From the NCBI GenBank assembly GCA_045612305.1, contig JAZKYU010000049.1:27423-91422 (forward strand): 64,000 bases of DNA. The letters are read 5' to 3'. Below the pieces are notes generated by a model that saw only the letters and a list, made by a program, of their open reading frames with translations, was not told the DNA's origin and ran no database searches. This document shows, one piece after another, positions 34,476-43,201 of the stretch (position 1 is its first letter; every line of letters starts with the position of its first letter). This DNA is from HGM04593 sp045612305. Lineage in GTDB: Bacteria; Bacteroidota; Bacteroidia; Bacteroidales; Bacteroidaceae. The translations under genes and the position numbers were made by a program.

Positions 34476-35259
34476 CTTTCTTTAATTTGGGGAACAAGCG
34501 CAACGCATTTTGCGTTGTCACCTCGGCCACACGTTCAACCGAGCAACCATATATTTGTGCCAGCATCTGAGCTATATAAGGAACAAAAGCACTCTCGTTG
34601 CGTTTACCACGGAAGGGTACAGGAGAGAGATAGGGAGAGTCGGTCTCCAAAACTATGCGTTCCAGAGGCACCGAAGCAAGCACTGCCGGCAAAGTAGATT
34701 TTTTATATGTAAGCACACCACCTACACCCAAGAAAAAACCATCATAGGAGAGAAGCTTTTCGGCCTCTTCGTCGCTGCCCGAAAAACAGTGAAAAACGCC
34801 CTGCAAGCCTGCAGAACGGTGCTTGTCCATAACCTCGACAAGTTCTTTAAAAGCGTTGCGAGAGTGTATGGCAAGCGGCAAGCCTGCACGCTTCGCCCAG
34901 CCTATCTGCGCCTCAAAGGCCGAGATTTGCTGCTCGCGAAACTCCTCGCTCCAGTAAAAGTCGAGCCCCACCTCGCCCACCGCTATAAAACGGTTGCTAG
35001 CCTGCAGCTGTTGTTCCATACCCTGCAGAACGGTTTCATAGTCGGCCGCAACCTCTGTGGGGTGCAACCCTATCATCGGATAACACACCGCAGGAAACTC
35101 GTCGCACATCCTCAACAACGAGGGCAGAGTTTCGGCATCTATAGACGGCAAGCATAAACGTGTAACACCGGCCGCAATGGCACGCTCCACAACAGAGGCT
35201 CTGTCTTCGTCAAACTCTGTGCAGAACAGATGCGTGTGTGTGTCCACAAACCTACTCAT
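34465..35259 (-). CDS. TatD-family metal-dependent hydrolase
   Basis: 264 residues of the TatD family, metal-dependent DNases/deacylases with a TIM barrel. The metal ligands are visible: VDTHTHL near the start, GEVGLDFYW, LPLAIHSRNA, GVFHCFSG and ETDSPYLSP, the full set for activity. Members act in DNA repair or tRNA quality control (D-aminoacyl-tRNA deacylation); which applies here is not clear. It overlaps both neighbours, so it is translated as part of the long minus-strand run. Confidence 0.93.
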   Translation of the reverse strand: MSRFVDTHTHLFCTEFDEDRASVVERAIAAGVTRLCLPSIDAETLPSLLRMCDEFPAVCYPMIGLHPTEVAADYETVLQGMEQQLQASNRFIAVGEVGLDFYWSEEFREQQISAFEAQIGWAKRAGLPLAIHSRNAFKELVEVMDKHRSAGLQGVFHCFSGSDEEAEKLLSYDGFFLGVGGVLTYKKSTLPAVLASVPLERIVLETDSPYLSPVPFRGKRNESAFVPYIAQMLAQIYGCSVERVAEVTTQNALRLFPKLKKDED

Positions 35260-35971
35260 CTTCTATGCTTTTATCCTGCTCGCGAGGTGTTCTGTAATAA
35301 TATATCACGCCATACTCGGCACACTTTTTTATGCGCGCCTCACCCGTAAAGGCCGAAAAGGCTTTCTCTATCTCGCCCCACACCTCGAAGATAATCTCGT
35401 CGCCTTCGAAGCGCATATCCGATATATTGCGCAACGACTCGGCGGTGCGGTTTTGCAGTTGTTGCTGCTTTTCGTACATATCCCTAAAAAGCTCGTAGGC
35501 CACCGACACGCGCCCCATCGTGGGGTTGTAGATAGGCACACCGCCCTCGCTCTGACGGCGCCTCTCGCCCTCCATAATTTTCACACCCCACTCGAGCACA
35601 GCCGCTTCGGAGAAGAGGTTGGGGATAGTATCTTCGTCTTGTGGCAAGCCGTAATATGGACGTTTGTCGCGCGCTATCTCGCCACGCATTATAGACATAC
35701 TCAACACCTGAATAAAGTGCGACACATACATACGCGCACGTTTCAAGGCAGCCTCGTACTTCTCGTTACCGCGTTTGGTCGACTGCTCGGCAACACAACG
35801 CTTGTAGGTTGCAACCTCGCGCGAAAACCTTTCGAGAAAAGTTTTTGCTTTGTAGTATGTATTATGCGAGAGTACATTTGTGAATACCCCGTTCTGCACA
35901 CTGCTTTCTACAGCGGTGCGCAAGGCTCTTATGCGAGCTTGGTCGGTTTTTGGTAATCGGCGATAAGGCAT
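35252..35971 (-). CDS. Conserved Bacteroidales protein, function unknown
   Basis: 239 residues, no signal peptide or membrane segment, rich in charged residues and helices (QARIRALRTAVESSVQNG at the N terminus, then ALKRARMYVSHFIQVLSMSI). The C-terminal part looks like a compact alpha/beta domain (FEGDEIIFEVWGEIEKAFS). I do not recognise a named family. It lies between the polyprenyl synthase (17-bp gap) and tatD (8-bp overlap), so it is co-transcribed with housekeeping genes. Confidence 0.75.
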   Translation of the reverse strand: MPYRRLPKTDQARIRALRTAVESSVQNGVFTNVLSHNTYYKAKTFLERFSREVATYKRCVAEQSTKRGNEKYEAALKRARMYVSHFIQVLSMSIMRGEIARDKRPYYGLPQDEDTIPNLFSEAAVLEWGVKIMEGERRRQSEGGVPIYNPTMGRVSVAYELFRDMYEKQQQLQNRTAESLRNISDMRFEGDEIIFEVWGEIEKAFSAFTGEARIKKCAEYGVIYYYRTPREQDKSIEDE

Positions 35972-35988
35972 AATACCTATTTTATATA

Positions 35989-36963
35989 TTATAGGTTACG
36001 GTTTAACAAAGAGTTGGCAAAAGCCTTGAGGTTTTCTTTTTTGTAGGCAGGGATAGAGAGAGCATCCATAAAAGAGTCGCACTTTGCAAAAAACTCGTGT
36101 ATGCGTTTCTCGCACGCCTCCTTAACACCAAGCGAGGTGTAGAGCTCTGTAAAGTAGGCAACTTTTGCGTCGTCGTCGCAGTTTTCGTTCTTCATCCAAG
36201 CCTGCATCTCGTCGCGTTGAGAGGGGCTTGCAAGCTCCATCGCCTTTATGAGAAGGAAGGTCTTTTTGTTGCAACGTATGTCGCCACCTATCTTCTTGCC
36301 AAAGAGAGCCACATCGCCATAAACATCGAGGAGGTCGTCTTGCAGCTGGAAGGCAAGGCCCATAGTTTCGCCATAAGCATAAAGATTTTCCAGGTCGCTC
36401 TCGGGAGCACCCGCCATAAGACCACCCATCTTCATCGATGCAGCGATGAGCACCGATGTCTTTAGGCGTATCATCTCCATATACTCCTCCTCGGCCACGT
36501 TGTCGCGATTCTCAAAGTCGAGGTCATACTGCTGCCCGTCACTCACCTCTTTTGCGGTTTCGGTGAAAAGAGCAAGAGCCGAAGGCAATTTATCGGGCGA
36601 AATGTGTGCCAAGAACTCATACGCAAGCAACAACATAGTGTCGCCCGAGAGTATAGCCGCTGTGTCGCCCCACTTAGCACAAACTGTGGGCTTGCCGCGA
36701 CGTATATCGGCACGGTCCATCACATCGTCGTGTATAAGGGTGTAGTTGTGGTAGGTTTCCATAGCTACAGCCGGATAGAGAGCACCCTCCACACACTCTT
36801 TGTACATATTATATGCCATAAGACAAAGCACCGGGCGCACACGCTTGCCACCCTGCTCAAGAGTGTATCTTATAGGTTTGTACAAGTCGAGCGGCTCACG
36901 CTCAAACTTCAAATTATCGATAAAGAGATTTACCTTGTCTCTTAATTCTTCCCAAGTATACAT
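35989..36963 (-). CDS. Polyprenyl (geranylgeranyl/farnesyl-type) diphosphate synthase
   Basis: 324 residues, all-helical trans-prenyltransferase that condenses isopentenyl diphosphate with an allylic diphosphate. GGKRVRPVLCLMAY, the first Asp-rich motif in LIHDDVMDRADIRRGKPTV, and the second in LAFQLQDDLLDVYGD are complete. Residues before the first DDxxD (ETYHNYTLIHDD) do not allow a confident product length; a C15-C20 product or the menaquinone tail are possible. The gene heads a tight run through to the importer genes, and ispH, which supplies its substrate, is 4 kb away. Confidence 0.9.
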   Translation of the reverse strand: MYTWEELRDKVNLFIDNLKFEREPLDLYKPIRYTLEQGGKRVRPVLCLMAYNMYKECVEGALYPAVAMETYHNYTLIHDDVMDRADIRRGKPTVCAKWGDTAAILSGDTMLLLAYEFLAHISPDKLPSALALFTETAKEVSDGQQYDLDFENRDNVAEEEYMEMIRLKTSVLIAASMKMGGLMAGAPESDLENLYAYGETMGLAFQLQDDLLDVYGDVALFGKKIGGDIRCNKKTFLLIKAMELASPSQRDEMQAWMKNENCDDDAKVAYFTELYTSLGVKEACEKRIHEFFAKCDSFMDALSIPAYKKENLKAFANSLLNRNL

Positions 36964-36975
36964 AAACTTCTCGTA

Positions 36976-37995
36976 TTAGTATATATTAAAAAAACTACTC
37001 AAATCGTTTTTACACGTAAATTCAACCTTTTCCGATGCATTGTTTCTTCTGATGTACCAAGAACGTCCCTTGTATTTAAAATGCAAAAGACCAGGCCCCT
37101 TCTTACCGCCAAATATTACAGTATTAAGAACTATCCCACTGTCGACCATTTCGTTCAACACGGCATTGTAGACATTCTCTCTTGGTTGCTTTTGTTCGAG
37201 CCTGGTTACTGCAAAGCCATACCAATTGGGCACCTCTTTTTTATATAACCAATAGGCAACAAACTCCAAAGGATAGCCGCAGTAATAGCTTGCGGGGTCG
37301 AACATCTCGTATCGGCCTGAAACTTTTTCACACTCAATACCGTTTGATTTTAAGAACTTGACGCCTTTGCTGCACTTCATACCGAATATATCAAACCCGT
37401 TATCCAGCTGAAAGGGTTTTTCCAGCAAATCAAAAAGTTTTACATTTGTTTGAGAGGAAATTTGTTTTCCAAAAGTATCATAGTAAAGTATCGCACGATA
37501 CGAATCGCGCGACATCGACTCATACCTTTCCCAATTTACCCCTCTCGACGATAGAGCTCTGTAAAAGTCTTTATACACCACCTCTTCACTAATGCCGGCC
37601 ACACCGCTCACGACGGTTTCCACCACATCGATATGCCCCTTCAAAGCCGAAGGATTGTAGCTATATGTAATTGTGTATCTATCGGCACCTGTAACACTCT
37701 TTTTTATTATGCGCCAATTCTCGTCATACTTCAGCGTAATGGTATTAGCATCGGCCTTTATGGTCACAGGGTACCCTTTGCTATTGCGGGTAATAGTGTA
37801 TTTGTCATAGACATCCAATGCTGTAGACTTTTTCTTGTTCAAAGAGCCGTCTTTGTTGAAAAAGATGTAACCGGTTTCTGTAATAATACACTTAACATTA
37901 CCAAGACAATCGAACGCTGCGGCATCGTGATATTTTTGCGCACTCATCGTAAGCGAGACACACAAACCTATTATAAAAAGCACTACTCTATACAT
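36976..37995 (-). CDS. Secreted protein of unknown function with YD-like strands
   Basis: 339 residues with an N-terminal signal peptide (MYRVVLFIIGLCVSLTMSAQ) and no lipobox. Residues about 25-125 contain short beta pairs such as GYIFFNKDGSLNKKKSTALD, YTITRNSKGYPVTIKADANT and ITLKYDENWRIIKK, reminiscent of YD/RHS or MORN-like repeats seen in Bacteroidetes secreted proteins. The C-terminal half has no recognised motif. The coding sequence is more A/T-rich and its codon choice more relaxed than its neighbours. It is 12 bp upstream of the polyprenyl synthase on the same strand. Confidence 0.7.
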   Translation of the reverse strand: MYRVVLFIIGLCVSLTMSAQKYHDAAAFDCLGNVKCIITETGYIFFNKDGSLNKKKSTALDVYDKYTITRNSKGYPVTIKADANTITLKYDENWRIIKKSVTGADRYTITYSYNPSALKGHIDVVETVVSGVAGISEEVVYKDFYRALSSRGVNWERYESMSRDSYRAILYYDTFGKQISSQTNVKLFDLLEKPFQLDNGFDIFGMKCSKGVKFLKSNGIECEKVSGRYEMFDPASYYCGYPLEFVAYWLYKKEVPNWYGFAVTRLEQKQPRENVYNAVLNEMVDSGIVLNTVIFGGKKGPGLLHFKYKGRSWYIRRNNASEKVEFTCKNDLSSFFNIY

Positions 37996-38017
37996 ACCCG
38001 CATTTTTTGTTTATTAA

Positions 38018-38054
38018 AAAAAGAGGCTACACACAATTAGCGGCAGCCTCTTTT
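38018..38054 (-). terminator. Terminator of tonB
   Basis: AAAAGAGGCT and its complement AGCCTCTTTT around a 16-base loop, with T residues following on the minus strand. It lies 16 bp after the TonB stop and 23 bp before the next gene on the same strand. Confidence 0.7.
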
Positions 38055-38069
38055 CTATTTTATCTAAAA

Positions 38070-38801
38070 TTATTTCAACTTGAAGGTTACCGGCAATGTA
38101 AAGCGTACACGCACTGCCTTACCGGCCTGTCTTCCCGGGTTCCACTTGGGCATCGCACTTACAACGCGCACAGCCTCTTTGTCGAGGTTAGGATCGCTTG
38201 AGCTCTTGAGCACCTCTACGTCCTGAATAGAGCCATCGGAATTTACAACGAAGTTAATGAAAGCACGTCCCTGTGAGTTCATCTCGCGAGAGATACGGGG
38301 GTAGTTGATATTGTCGCGGAGATACTTCATCAACGCAGGCATACCGCCGGGGAACTCGGGCATATTCTCTACAATCTGCAAGATGGGCTCCTCCTCGGGG
38401 ATTTCCTCTACCACAACATTGCCAACATCGGCAATTTCCACAACCTCGCCGGTCTCCTCAACCGAAGCAAGCTCGCTCTCTTCAATTTCGGCCTCGTCGT
38501 CTACAATTTCAAGAATTTCGGTAATCTGTTTTGCCTGGGGAGGGGGAGGCACAACCTTTTTCTCGGGCATAGTAATGGGGACCATTATCTCCTCTTCCAA
38601 AAGGATACCTGCGCTTACAATCTCGCCGGTGTGTTTCTTCTCGGTAGCAGTCCACTCGAAAGCCACAAATAGAATTGCGAACACAAGAATATAACCAATA
38701 AGCAACCAAGTTGTCTTGTGCTGTTCAAGGTTCGCTTTCGCGCTCTTCTTTACCTCAAGAAGCTCGCGCTCATTTCCCTGTTGTTTTTTTGCTGTACTCA
38801 T
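38070..38801 (-). CDS. TonB-family energy-transducing protein
   Basis: 243 residues. A basic cytoplasmic N terminus, one membrane helix (about 33-50, WLLIGYILVFAILFVAF), a Pro/Glu-rich periplasmic spacer (VVPPPPQAK followed by many Glu), and a C-terminal TonB domain (about 150-243) with MPEFPGGMPALMKYLRDNINYP and GRAFINFVVNSDGSI, ending VRVRFTLPVTFKLK. It couples the proton motive force to outer-membrane TonB-dependent transporters. No ExbB/ExbD genes are adjacent. A minus-strand TAAATTTG at 38833-38840 is a likely -7 box. Confidence 0.92.
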   Translation of the reverse strand: MSTAKKQQGNERELLEVKKSAKANLEQHKTTWLLIGYILVFAILFVAFEWTATEKKHTGEIVSAGILLEEEIMVPITMPEKKVVPPPPQAKQITEILEIVDDEAEIEESELASVEETGEVVEIADVGNVVVEEIPEEEPILQIVENMPEFPGGMPALMKYLRDNINYPRISREMNSQGRAFINFVVNSDGSIQDVEVLKSSSDPNLDKEAVRVVSAMPKWNPGRQAGKAVRVRFTLPVTFKLK

Positions 38802-39008
38802 TATGGTAATTTTACATTTGTTTTCTAATGGGCAAATTTAAACAATATTTTTCAATACACACGTTTTAATGCATATTTTTTTTGTTTTAAACGTATTTTA
38901 TTTTTTTCGGGCTGTGCAAAGCTCTCTTTTTTAAATCTTTTTACAAAAGAAACGCTTTTTTGTAGCCAATTATTTCCCCACGCAGAATAAAAAGATGAAA
39001 AAAAGCAT

Positions 39009-39016
39009 TATCTTCG
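39009..39016 (+). promoter_or_regulatory. Possible -7 box of porQ
   Basis: TATCTTCG, one base from TAnnTTTG. Were this used, transcription would begin near 39023 and translation at the Met at 39043, not the earlier in-frame Met at 38995. Confidence 0.35.
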
Positions 39017-39042
39017 CAAAAACTATGCAATGCAAGACCTCT

Positions 39043-40026
39043 ATGATAGGAAAATTAAAATACTTAATAATGTTGCTTCTCCTCGTTGGCTTTTCGGCAG
39101 CAAAAGGGCAAACAGGAGATATCGCTTTTAATTTTTTACGCCTCCCCTATTCATCGCACGTCGCAGCTCTTGGTGGCACAAACATCACCATAATCGACGA
39201 CGACATAACCTTGGCGGCACACAACCCTGCGCTCCTCATAAACGCATCGCACAACACGCTGAATTTCAGCTATATGAGTTATATGAGCGACAGCAAGGTT
39301 GCCGGTTTTGGATATAACAGAGTTTTTGGTGAGCGCTCGGCCGGAGCAATAATTGCCCGCTATGTAGACTACGGCGAATTTGAGGGATATGACGAAAACG
39401 GTACATTTACCGGCACGTTCAAGGCCAAGGATATGGAGATTGCAGCCGTGTATAGCTACCTGCTAAGCGACAGTTGGAGCGGCGGTGTAGCTGCAAAATT
39501 CATCTATTCGAAATATGAGAGTTTGAGCTCTATTGCCCTCGGTGTTGACCTCGGACTTAATTACCTCGACGAAGAGAGAGAACTTTCGGCATCGTTGGTA
39601 TTCAAAAACCTTGGTGCGCAAGTAAAGGCTTTTGAGGAGAAAACCGAAAAGATGCCATTCGACATTCAAGTTGGAGTAACAAAAAGACTTGGCAACTCAC
39701 CCATACGCCTCTCGCTCACTATGAACAACCTGCACAAGTGGAGCGACGACGACTTTTACAACGCCGACGGCAGCAAAGACAGCTTCAGCAAAAGATTGTT
39801 CAAGCACTTTACGTTTGGTGCCGACGTGCTATTCAGCGAGAAATTCTACGCCTCTATCGGTTACAACTACCGCATGACAAAAGAGCTGTCAACATCGAAC
39901 AGCAAGTGGGAAGGAGTAAGCCTGGGCGCAGGCCTCAACATAAAGAAATTTAAGTTTGGAGCATCGTACAGCAAGCTCCACGTATCGTCAAACTCTTTGT
40001 TATTCAACGTATCGTACACTCTGTAA
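39043..40026 (+). CDS. porQ: PorQ-family outer-membrane protein
   Basis: About 327 residues from the Met at 39043, which begins a typical signal peptide (MIGKLKYLIMLLLLVGFSAA); two in-frame Met codons lie earlier (38995, 39025). The mature protein starts GDIAFNFLRLPYSSHVAALGGTNI, matching PorQ, a 14-strand barrel-like protein of the PorV/FadL type linked to the type IX secretion system. PorQ homologues also exist in Bacteroidales without that system, so this gene alone does not prove it. It is followed by cmk, ispH and pfkA in a short-gap run. Confidence 0.85.
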   Translation: MIGKLKYLIMLLLLVGFSAAKGQTGDIAFNFLRLPYSSHVAALGGTNITIIDDDITLAAHNPALLINASHNTLNFSYMSYMSDSKVAGFGYNRVFGERSAGAIIARYVDYGEFEGYDENGTFTGTFKAKDMEIAAVYSYLLSDSWSGGVAAKFIYSKYESLSSIALGVDLGLNYLDEERELSASLVFKNLGAQVKAFEEKTEKMPFDIQVGVTKRLGNSPIRLSLTMNNLHKWSDDDFYNADGSKDSFSKRLFKHFTFGADVLFSEKFYASIGYNYRMTKELSTSNSKWEGVSLGAGLNIKKFKFGASYSKLHVSSNSLLFNVSYTL

Positions 40027-40041
40027 AAAAAAACAAATATT

Positions 40042-40728
40042 ATGAAAAAGATTATAATTGCAATCGACGGTTTTTCTTCTTGCGGCAAGAGTACTATGGC
40101 TAAATCGCTCGCCCGTAACATAGGTTATCTATACTTCGACAGCGGCGCTATGTACCGCGCTGTAGCCCTTTACTGCCAAAGAAACGGGCTCATAAACGAG
40201 GATAAGATAGAGACCGAGAAACTGCGCGAGCAGATGGGTAACATAAACATCACCTTCGAGGCCGACCCCGAAACAAAAAACTCCATAACCTTCCTCAACG
40301 GCGAGAATGTGGAGCACGAGATACGCTCGCTCGAGGTTTCACGCATGGTGAGCCAGGTTGCCGCGCTCGATTTTGTACGTAGCGAGATGGTGGAACAACA
40401 ACGCCGTATGGGCAAGCAAAAAGGCATTGTGATGGACGGTCGCGACATAGGCACAACCGTGTTCCCCGACGCCGAGTTGAAGATATTTGTAACAGCTTCG
40501 GCCGAGGTGCGCGCCCAACGCCGCTACGACGAGCTTAAAGCCCGCGGCGACAACCCCGACTTTCAGGAGATTTTGGAGAACGTACAGTTGCGCGACCACA
40601 TAGACCAGACACGCGAGGTAAGCCCCTTGAAAAAAGCCGACGACGCTCTTTTGCTCGACAACAGCAATATGACACGCGAGGAACAAGAGGAGTGGCTAAA
40701 AGAACAATTTATAGCACACACACGATGA
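40042..40728 (+). CDS. cmk: Cytidylate kinase
   Basis: 228 residues. P-loop AIDGFSSCGKSTMAKSLA at the N terminus, GAMYRAVALY, the conserved MDGRDIGTTVFPDAELKIFVTAS with the catalytic Asp/Arg, and RAQRRYDEL. Phosphorylates CMP and dCMP to the diphosphates for nucleic acid and lipid synthesis. It starts 15 bp after porQ; its last codons overlap the ispH start (ATGATG at 40725-40730), a typical coupled junction. Confidence 0.96.
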   Translation: MKKIIIAIDGFSSCGKSTMAKSLARNIGYLYFDSGAMYRAVALYCQRNGLINEDKIETEKLREQMGNINITFEADPETKNSITFLNGENVEHEIRSLEVSRMVSQVAALDFVRSEMVEQQRRMGKQKGIVMDGRDIGTTVFPDAELKIFVTASAEVRAQRRYDELKARGDNPDFQEILENVQLRDHIDQTREVSPLKKADDALLLDNSNMTREEQEEWLKEQFIAHTR

Positions 40729-41600
40729 TGCTCAACATAGAGATAGACGAACATTCGGGTTTCTGCTTCGGAGTAACCACAGCCATACAAAAAGCCGAAG
40801 AGGAGCTACAAAAAGGCGGTACCCTTTACTGCCTGGGCGATATTGTGCACAACGGTATAGAGTGTGAGCGCTTGAAGAAGCTCGGTCTCATAACCATAGA
40901 CCACGAAACCTTTTCAACCCTGCACAACGCAAAAGTTCTGTTGAGAGCCCACGGCGAGCCACCTGCAACATACGAAACAGCACGGCTCAACAACCTCGAG
41001 CTCATCGACGCCACTTGCCCCGTTGTGCTCAAGCTGCAGCAACGCATAAAACAAAAGTGGCAAAACACCGCCAACGAGGAGCGTCAGATAATTATACACG
41101 GGCAAGCCGGCCATGCCGAGGTTTTGGGCCTTGTGGGGCAAACAAGAGGCGAAGCTATTGTTGTGGAAAACCCCTCACAAATTGAAAAAGTTGCGACAAA
41201 CAAGAACACTTATATATACTCGCAGACCACAAAGTCGCTCGAAGGCTACAAACAGATAGTCGAGGCCATAGAGCAGCGCATCGACAGCGACAAAAAAGCC
41301 GAATCTTTCGACACCGTCTGCCGCCAGGTTGCCAACCGCCTCACCGGCATAGGAGAGTTTGCAAAAGCCCACGAACTTATATTCTTTGTTTGTGGACGCA
41401 AAAGTTCAAACGGCAAAATACTCTTCAACGAGTGCAAGCGAGTAAACCCCAACTCTCACCAGATTGAGAGCCCTGCAGAGATAGATTTTTCGCTCATCGA
41501 GAGGGTTAAAAGCATAGGTATATGCGGTGCCACCTCTACCCCTAAGTGGTTGATGGAAAACTGCAAACAAGAAATCTTAAACTACAAGAAACAACTATAA
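40725..41600 (+). CDS. ispH: 4-hydroxy-3-methylbut-2-enyl diphosphate reductase
   Basis: Fe-S enzyme that makes IPP and DMAPP in the last step of the MEP pathway. 291 residues from the Met overlapping the cmk stop; an upstream in-frame Met at 40692 lies inside cmk. The three cluster cysteines are in SGFCFGV, DATCPVV and GICGATSTP; the active-site His/Glu region is RAHGEPP and IIIHGQAGHAEV. It provides substrate for the polyprenyl synthase at 36 kb. The gene ends 15 bp before pfkA. Confidence 0.95.
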   Translation: MMLNIEIDEHSGFCFGVTTAIQKAEEELQKGGTLYCLGDIVHNGIECERLKKLGLITIDHETFSTLHNAKVLLRAHGEPPATYETARLNNLELIDATCPVVLKLQQRIKQKWQNTANEERQIIIHGQAGHAEVLGLVGQTRGEAIVVENPSQIEKVATNKNTYIYSQTTKSLEGYKQIVEAIEQRIDSDKKAESFDTVCRQVANRLTGIGEFAKAHELIFFVCGRKSSNGKILFNECKRVNPNSHQIESPAEIDFSLIERVKSIGICGATSTPKWLMENCKQEILNYKKQL

Positions 41601-41615
41601 CAAAAACTCACCATT

Positions 41616-42602
41616 ATGAAACACAAAATCAACTGCGTAGGCATACTTACATCGGGTGGAGACGCCCCGGGTATGAACGCGGCCATACGCGCCGTCACAC
41701 GCGCCTGCATCTTCCACGGTATAAAGGTAAAAGGCATCTACAGAGGATACAAGGGCCTCATCACCGGCGAGATTAAAGAGTTTAAGACTGAAAACGTGAG
41801 TAACATCATACAGCGTGGTGGCACAATACTCAAAACCAGCCGTTGCGACGAGTTTAAGACCGAAGAGGGCCGTGCTATAGGTTACGCAACCTTGCAGAAA
41901 GAGGGCATAGACGCTCTTGTGGTTATTGGCGGTGACGGCTCTATAACCGGCGCCTACAACCTTGCACGCGAGTACGACATACCCTGCATAGCCCTTCCCG
42001 GCACCATCGACAACGACCTATACGGCACAGACACCACCATAGGCTACGACACAGCACTTAACACTATTATGGAGTGTGTCGACAAGATACGCGACACCGC
42101 ATCGTCGCACGAGCGCCTCTTTATTGTAGAGGTAATGGGCCGCGATGCCGGCTTCCTCGCCCTCAACGGTACTCTTGCCACAGGAGCCGAGGCTTGCGTG
42201 TTGCCCGAGATTGACCCCGAGTTTGTGCGCATCAACCAATTTATTGCCAACGGTTTGCGCCGCACAAAGAGCAGTAGCATTGTGCTTTTTGCCGAGGGCC
42301 GAGAGAAAGACTACAATATTATGGATGTTGCCGAGGGCATGCGCCAGAAGTTCCCCGAACTCGACGTTCGCGTCTCTATCCTTGGCTACCTGCAACGTGG
42401 CGGCAGCCCCACAGCAAACGACCGTATCCTTGCTAGCCGCTTGGGCGTAGCCGCGATAGACGCCCTTTTGGAGGGACAGCGCAACGTTATGATAGGCTTG
42501 CGCAACAACGAGATTGTTTACATACCCTTTACAAAGGCTATTAAAGACGATAAACCCATCGACCGCGAGACGGTGAGAGCGCAAGAGATACTTGCTTCGT
42601 AA
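41616..42602 (+). CDS. pfkA: ATP-dependent 6-phosphofructokinase
   Basis: 328 residues, the standard bacterial PfkA size. GILTSGGDAPGMNAAIRA and VIGGDGSITGA (Gly at the site where PPi enzymes have Asp) mark ATP use; PGTIDNDLYGTDTTIGYDTA and MGRDAGFLAL are the substrate site. It is the irreversible counterpart of the PPi enzyme at 11.5 kb, so the cell can run glycolysis by either. Last gene of porQ-cmk-ispH-pfkA, with a strong terminator 20 bp on. Confidence 0.96.
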   Translation: MKHKINCVGILTSGGDAPGMNAAIRAVTRACIFHGIKVKGIYRGYKGLITGEIKEFKTENVSNIIQRGGTILKTSRCDEFKTEEGRAIGYATLQKEGIDALVVIGGDGSITGAYNLAREYDIPCIALPGTIDNDLYGTDTTIGYDTALNTIMECVDKIRDTASSHERLFIVEVMGRDAGFLALNGTLATGAEACVLPEIDPEFVRINQFIANGLRRTKSSSIVLFAEGREKDYNIMDVAEGMRQKFPELDVRVSILGYLQRGGSPTANDRILASRLGVAAIDALLEGQRNVMIGLRNNEIVYIPFTKAIKDDKPIDRETVRAQEILAS

Positions 42603-42621
42603 AGCCAAGAAGCAACTATAT

Positions 42622-42668
42622 AAACAACCAAGCGGGGCCCACAAATGCAGGCCCCGCTTGGTTGTTTT
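42622..42668. terminator. Bidirectional terminator between pfkA and the 5-FCL gene
   Basis: Long near-perfect inverted repeat (AAACAACCAAGCGGGGCC and its complement) with a ten-base loop. It ends pfkA and also the minus-strand run that finishes at 42671. Confidence 0.88.
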
Positions 42669-42670
42669 AT

Positions 42671-43201
42671 TCATCGGGCTATAACCTCGTCTATTAAAAT
42701 ATCGTGTGGCTCGCAAGGGAGCTCCGGGAGTTGTTGCTCGGCATAGCATACCCCCACCTTATATGCCCTAAAACCAGAGTGCGACATATATTTATCGTAA
42801 TACCCTTTGCCACGCCCCAGACGTGCACCCGCAGCAGTGAAAGCCACGCCGGGAACAAGCATCAAATCTATCTCCTCGGGCGCAACAGCCACAGCGCCCT
42901 CGGGCTCCATAATGCCGTAAGCACCCACGCGCATATAATCCTTCGAGTAACGATAAAACTCCATAATATCGCCCTCTATACGGGGGAGCACAACTGTGCG
43001 CTCGCCTGCTAAAATATCTATTATCTCCTCTATCTGCGGCTCGTCGGGCAGGGGAGAAAAGAGAGCGACCACCTTGGCTTCGCGCACCCTCGGGTGCACC
43101 ACAAGCGCAAGAGAGAGCATTGTAGATTTTTGTAATTTAAGCTCACCGGACAACGACGATAGGCGCTCGCGCACCATCTTCCTCAACTCCTTTTTATTCA
43201 T
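42671..43201 (-). CDS. 5-formyltetrahydrofolate cyclo-ligase
   Basis: 176 residues. ATP-dependent conversion of 5-formyl-THF to 5,10-methenyl-THF, clearing the storage/inhibitory folate. LVPGVAFTAAGARLGRGKGYYDKY is the family signature (read in parts; GRGKGYYDKY is the ATP/folate loop). An N-terminal Lys/Arg-rich helix (KELRKMVRERLSSLSG) is typical. The start overlaps meaB by four bases, so the two are translationally coupled. Confidence 0.93.
   Translation of the reverse strand: MNKKELRKMVRERLSSLSGELKLQKSTMLSLALVVHPRVREAKVVALFSPLPDEPQIEEIIDILAGERTVVLPRIEGDIMEFYRYSKDYMRVGAYGIMEPEGAVAVAPEEIDLMLVPGVAFTAAGARLGRGKGYYDKYMSHSGFRAYKVGVCYAEQQLPELPCEPHDILIDEVIAR

Noticed and set aside
31214..36963. 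Cobalamin riboswitch for the BtuFC-like genes
   Set aside because: The genes lie deep inside a run with overlaps or very short gaps; no leader is long enough to hold one.
39043..40026. PorQ as proof of a type IX secretion system
   Set aside because: No C-terminal sorting domain was seen in the secreted proteins of the window and no other por genes are present; PorQ homologues also occur without the full system.
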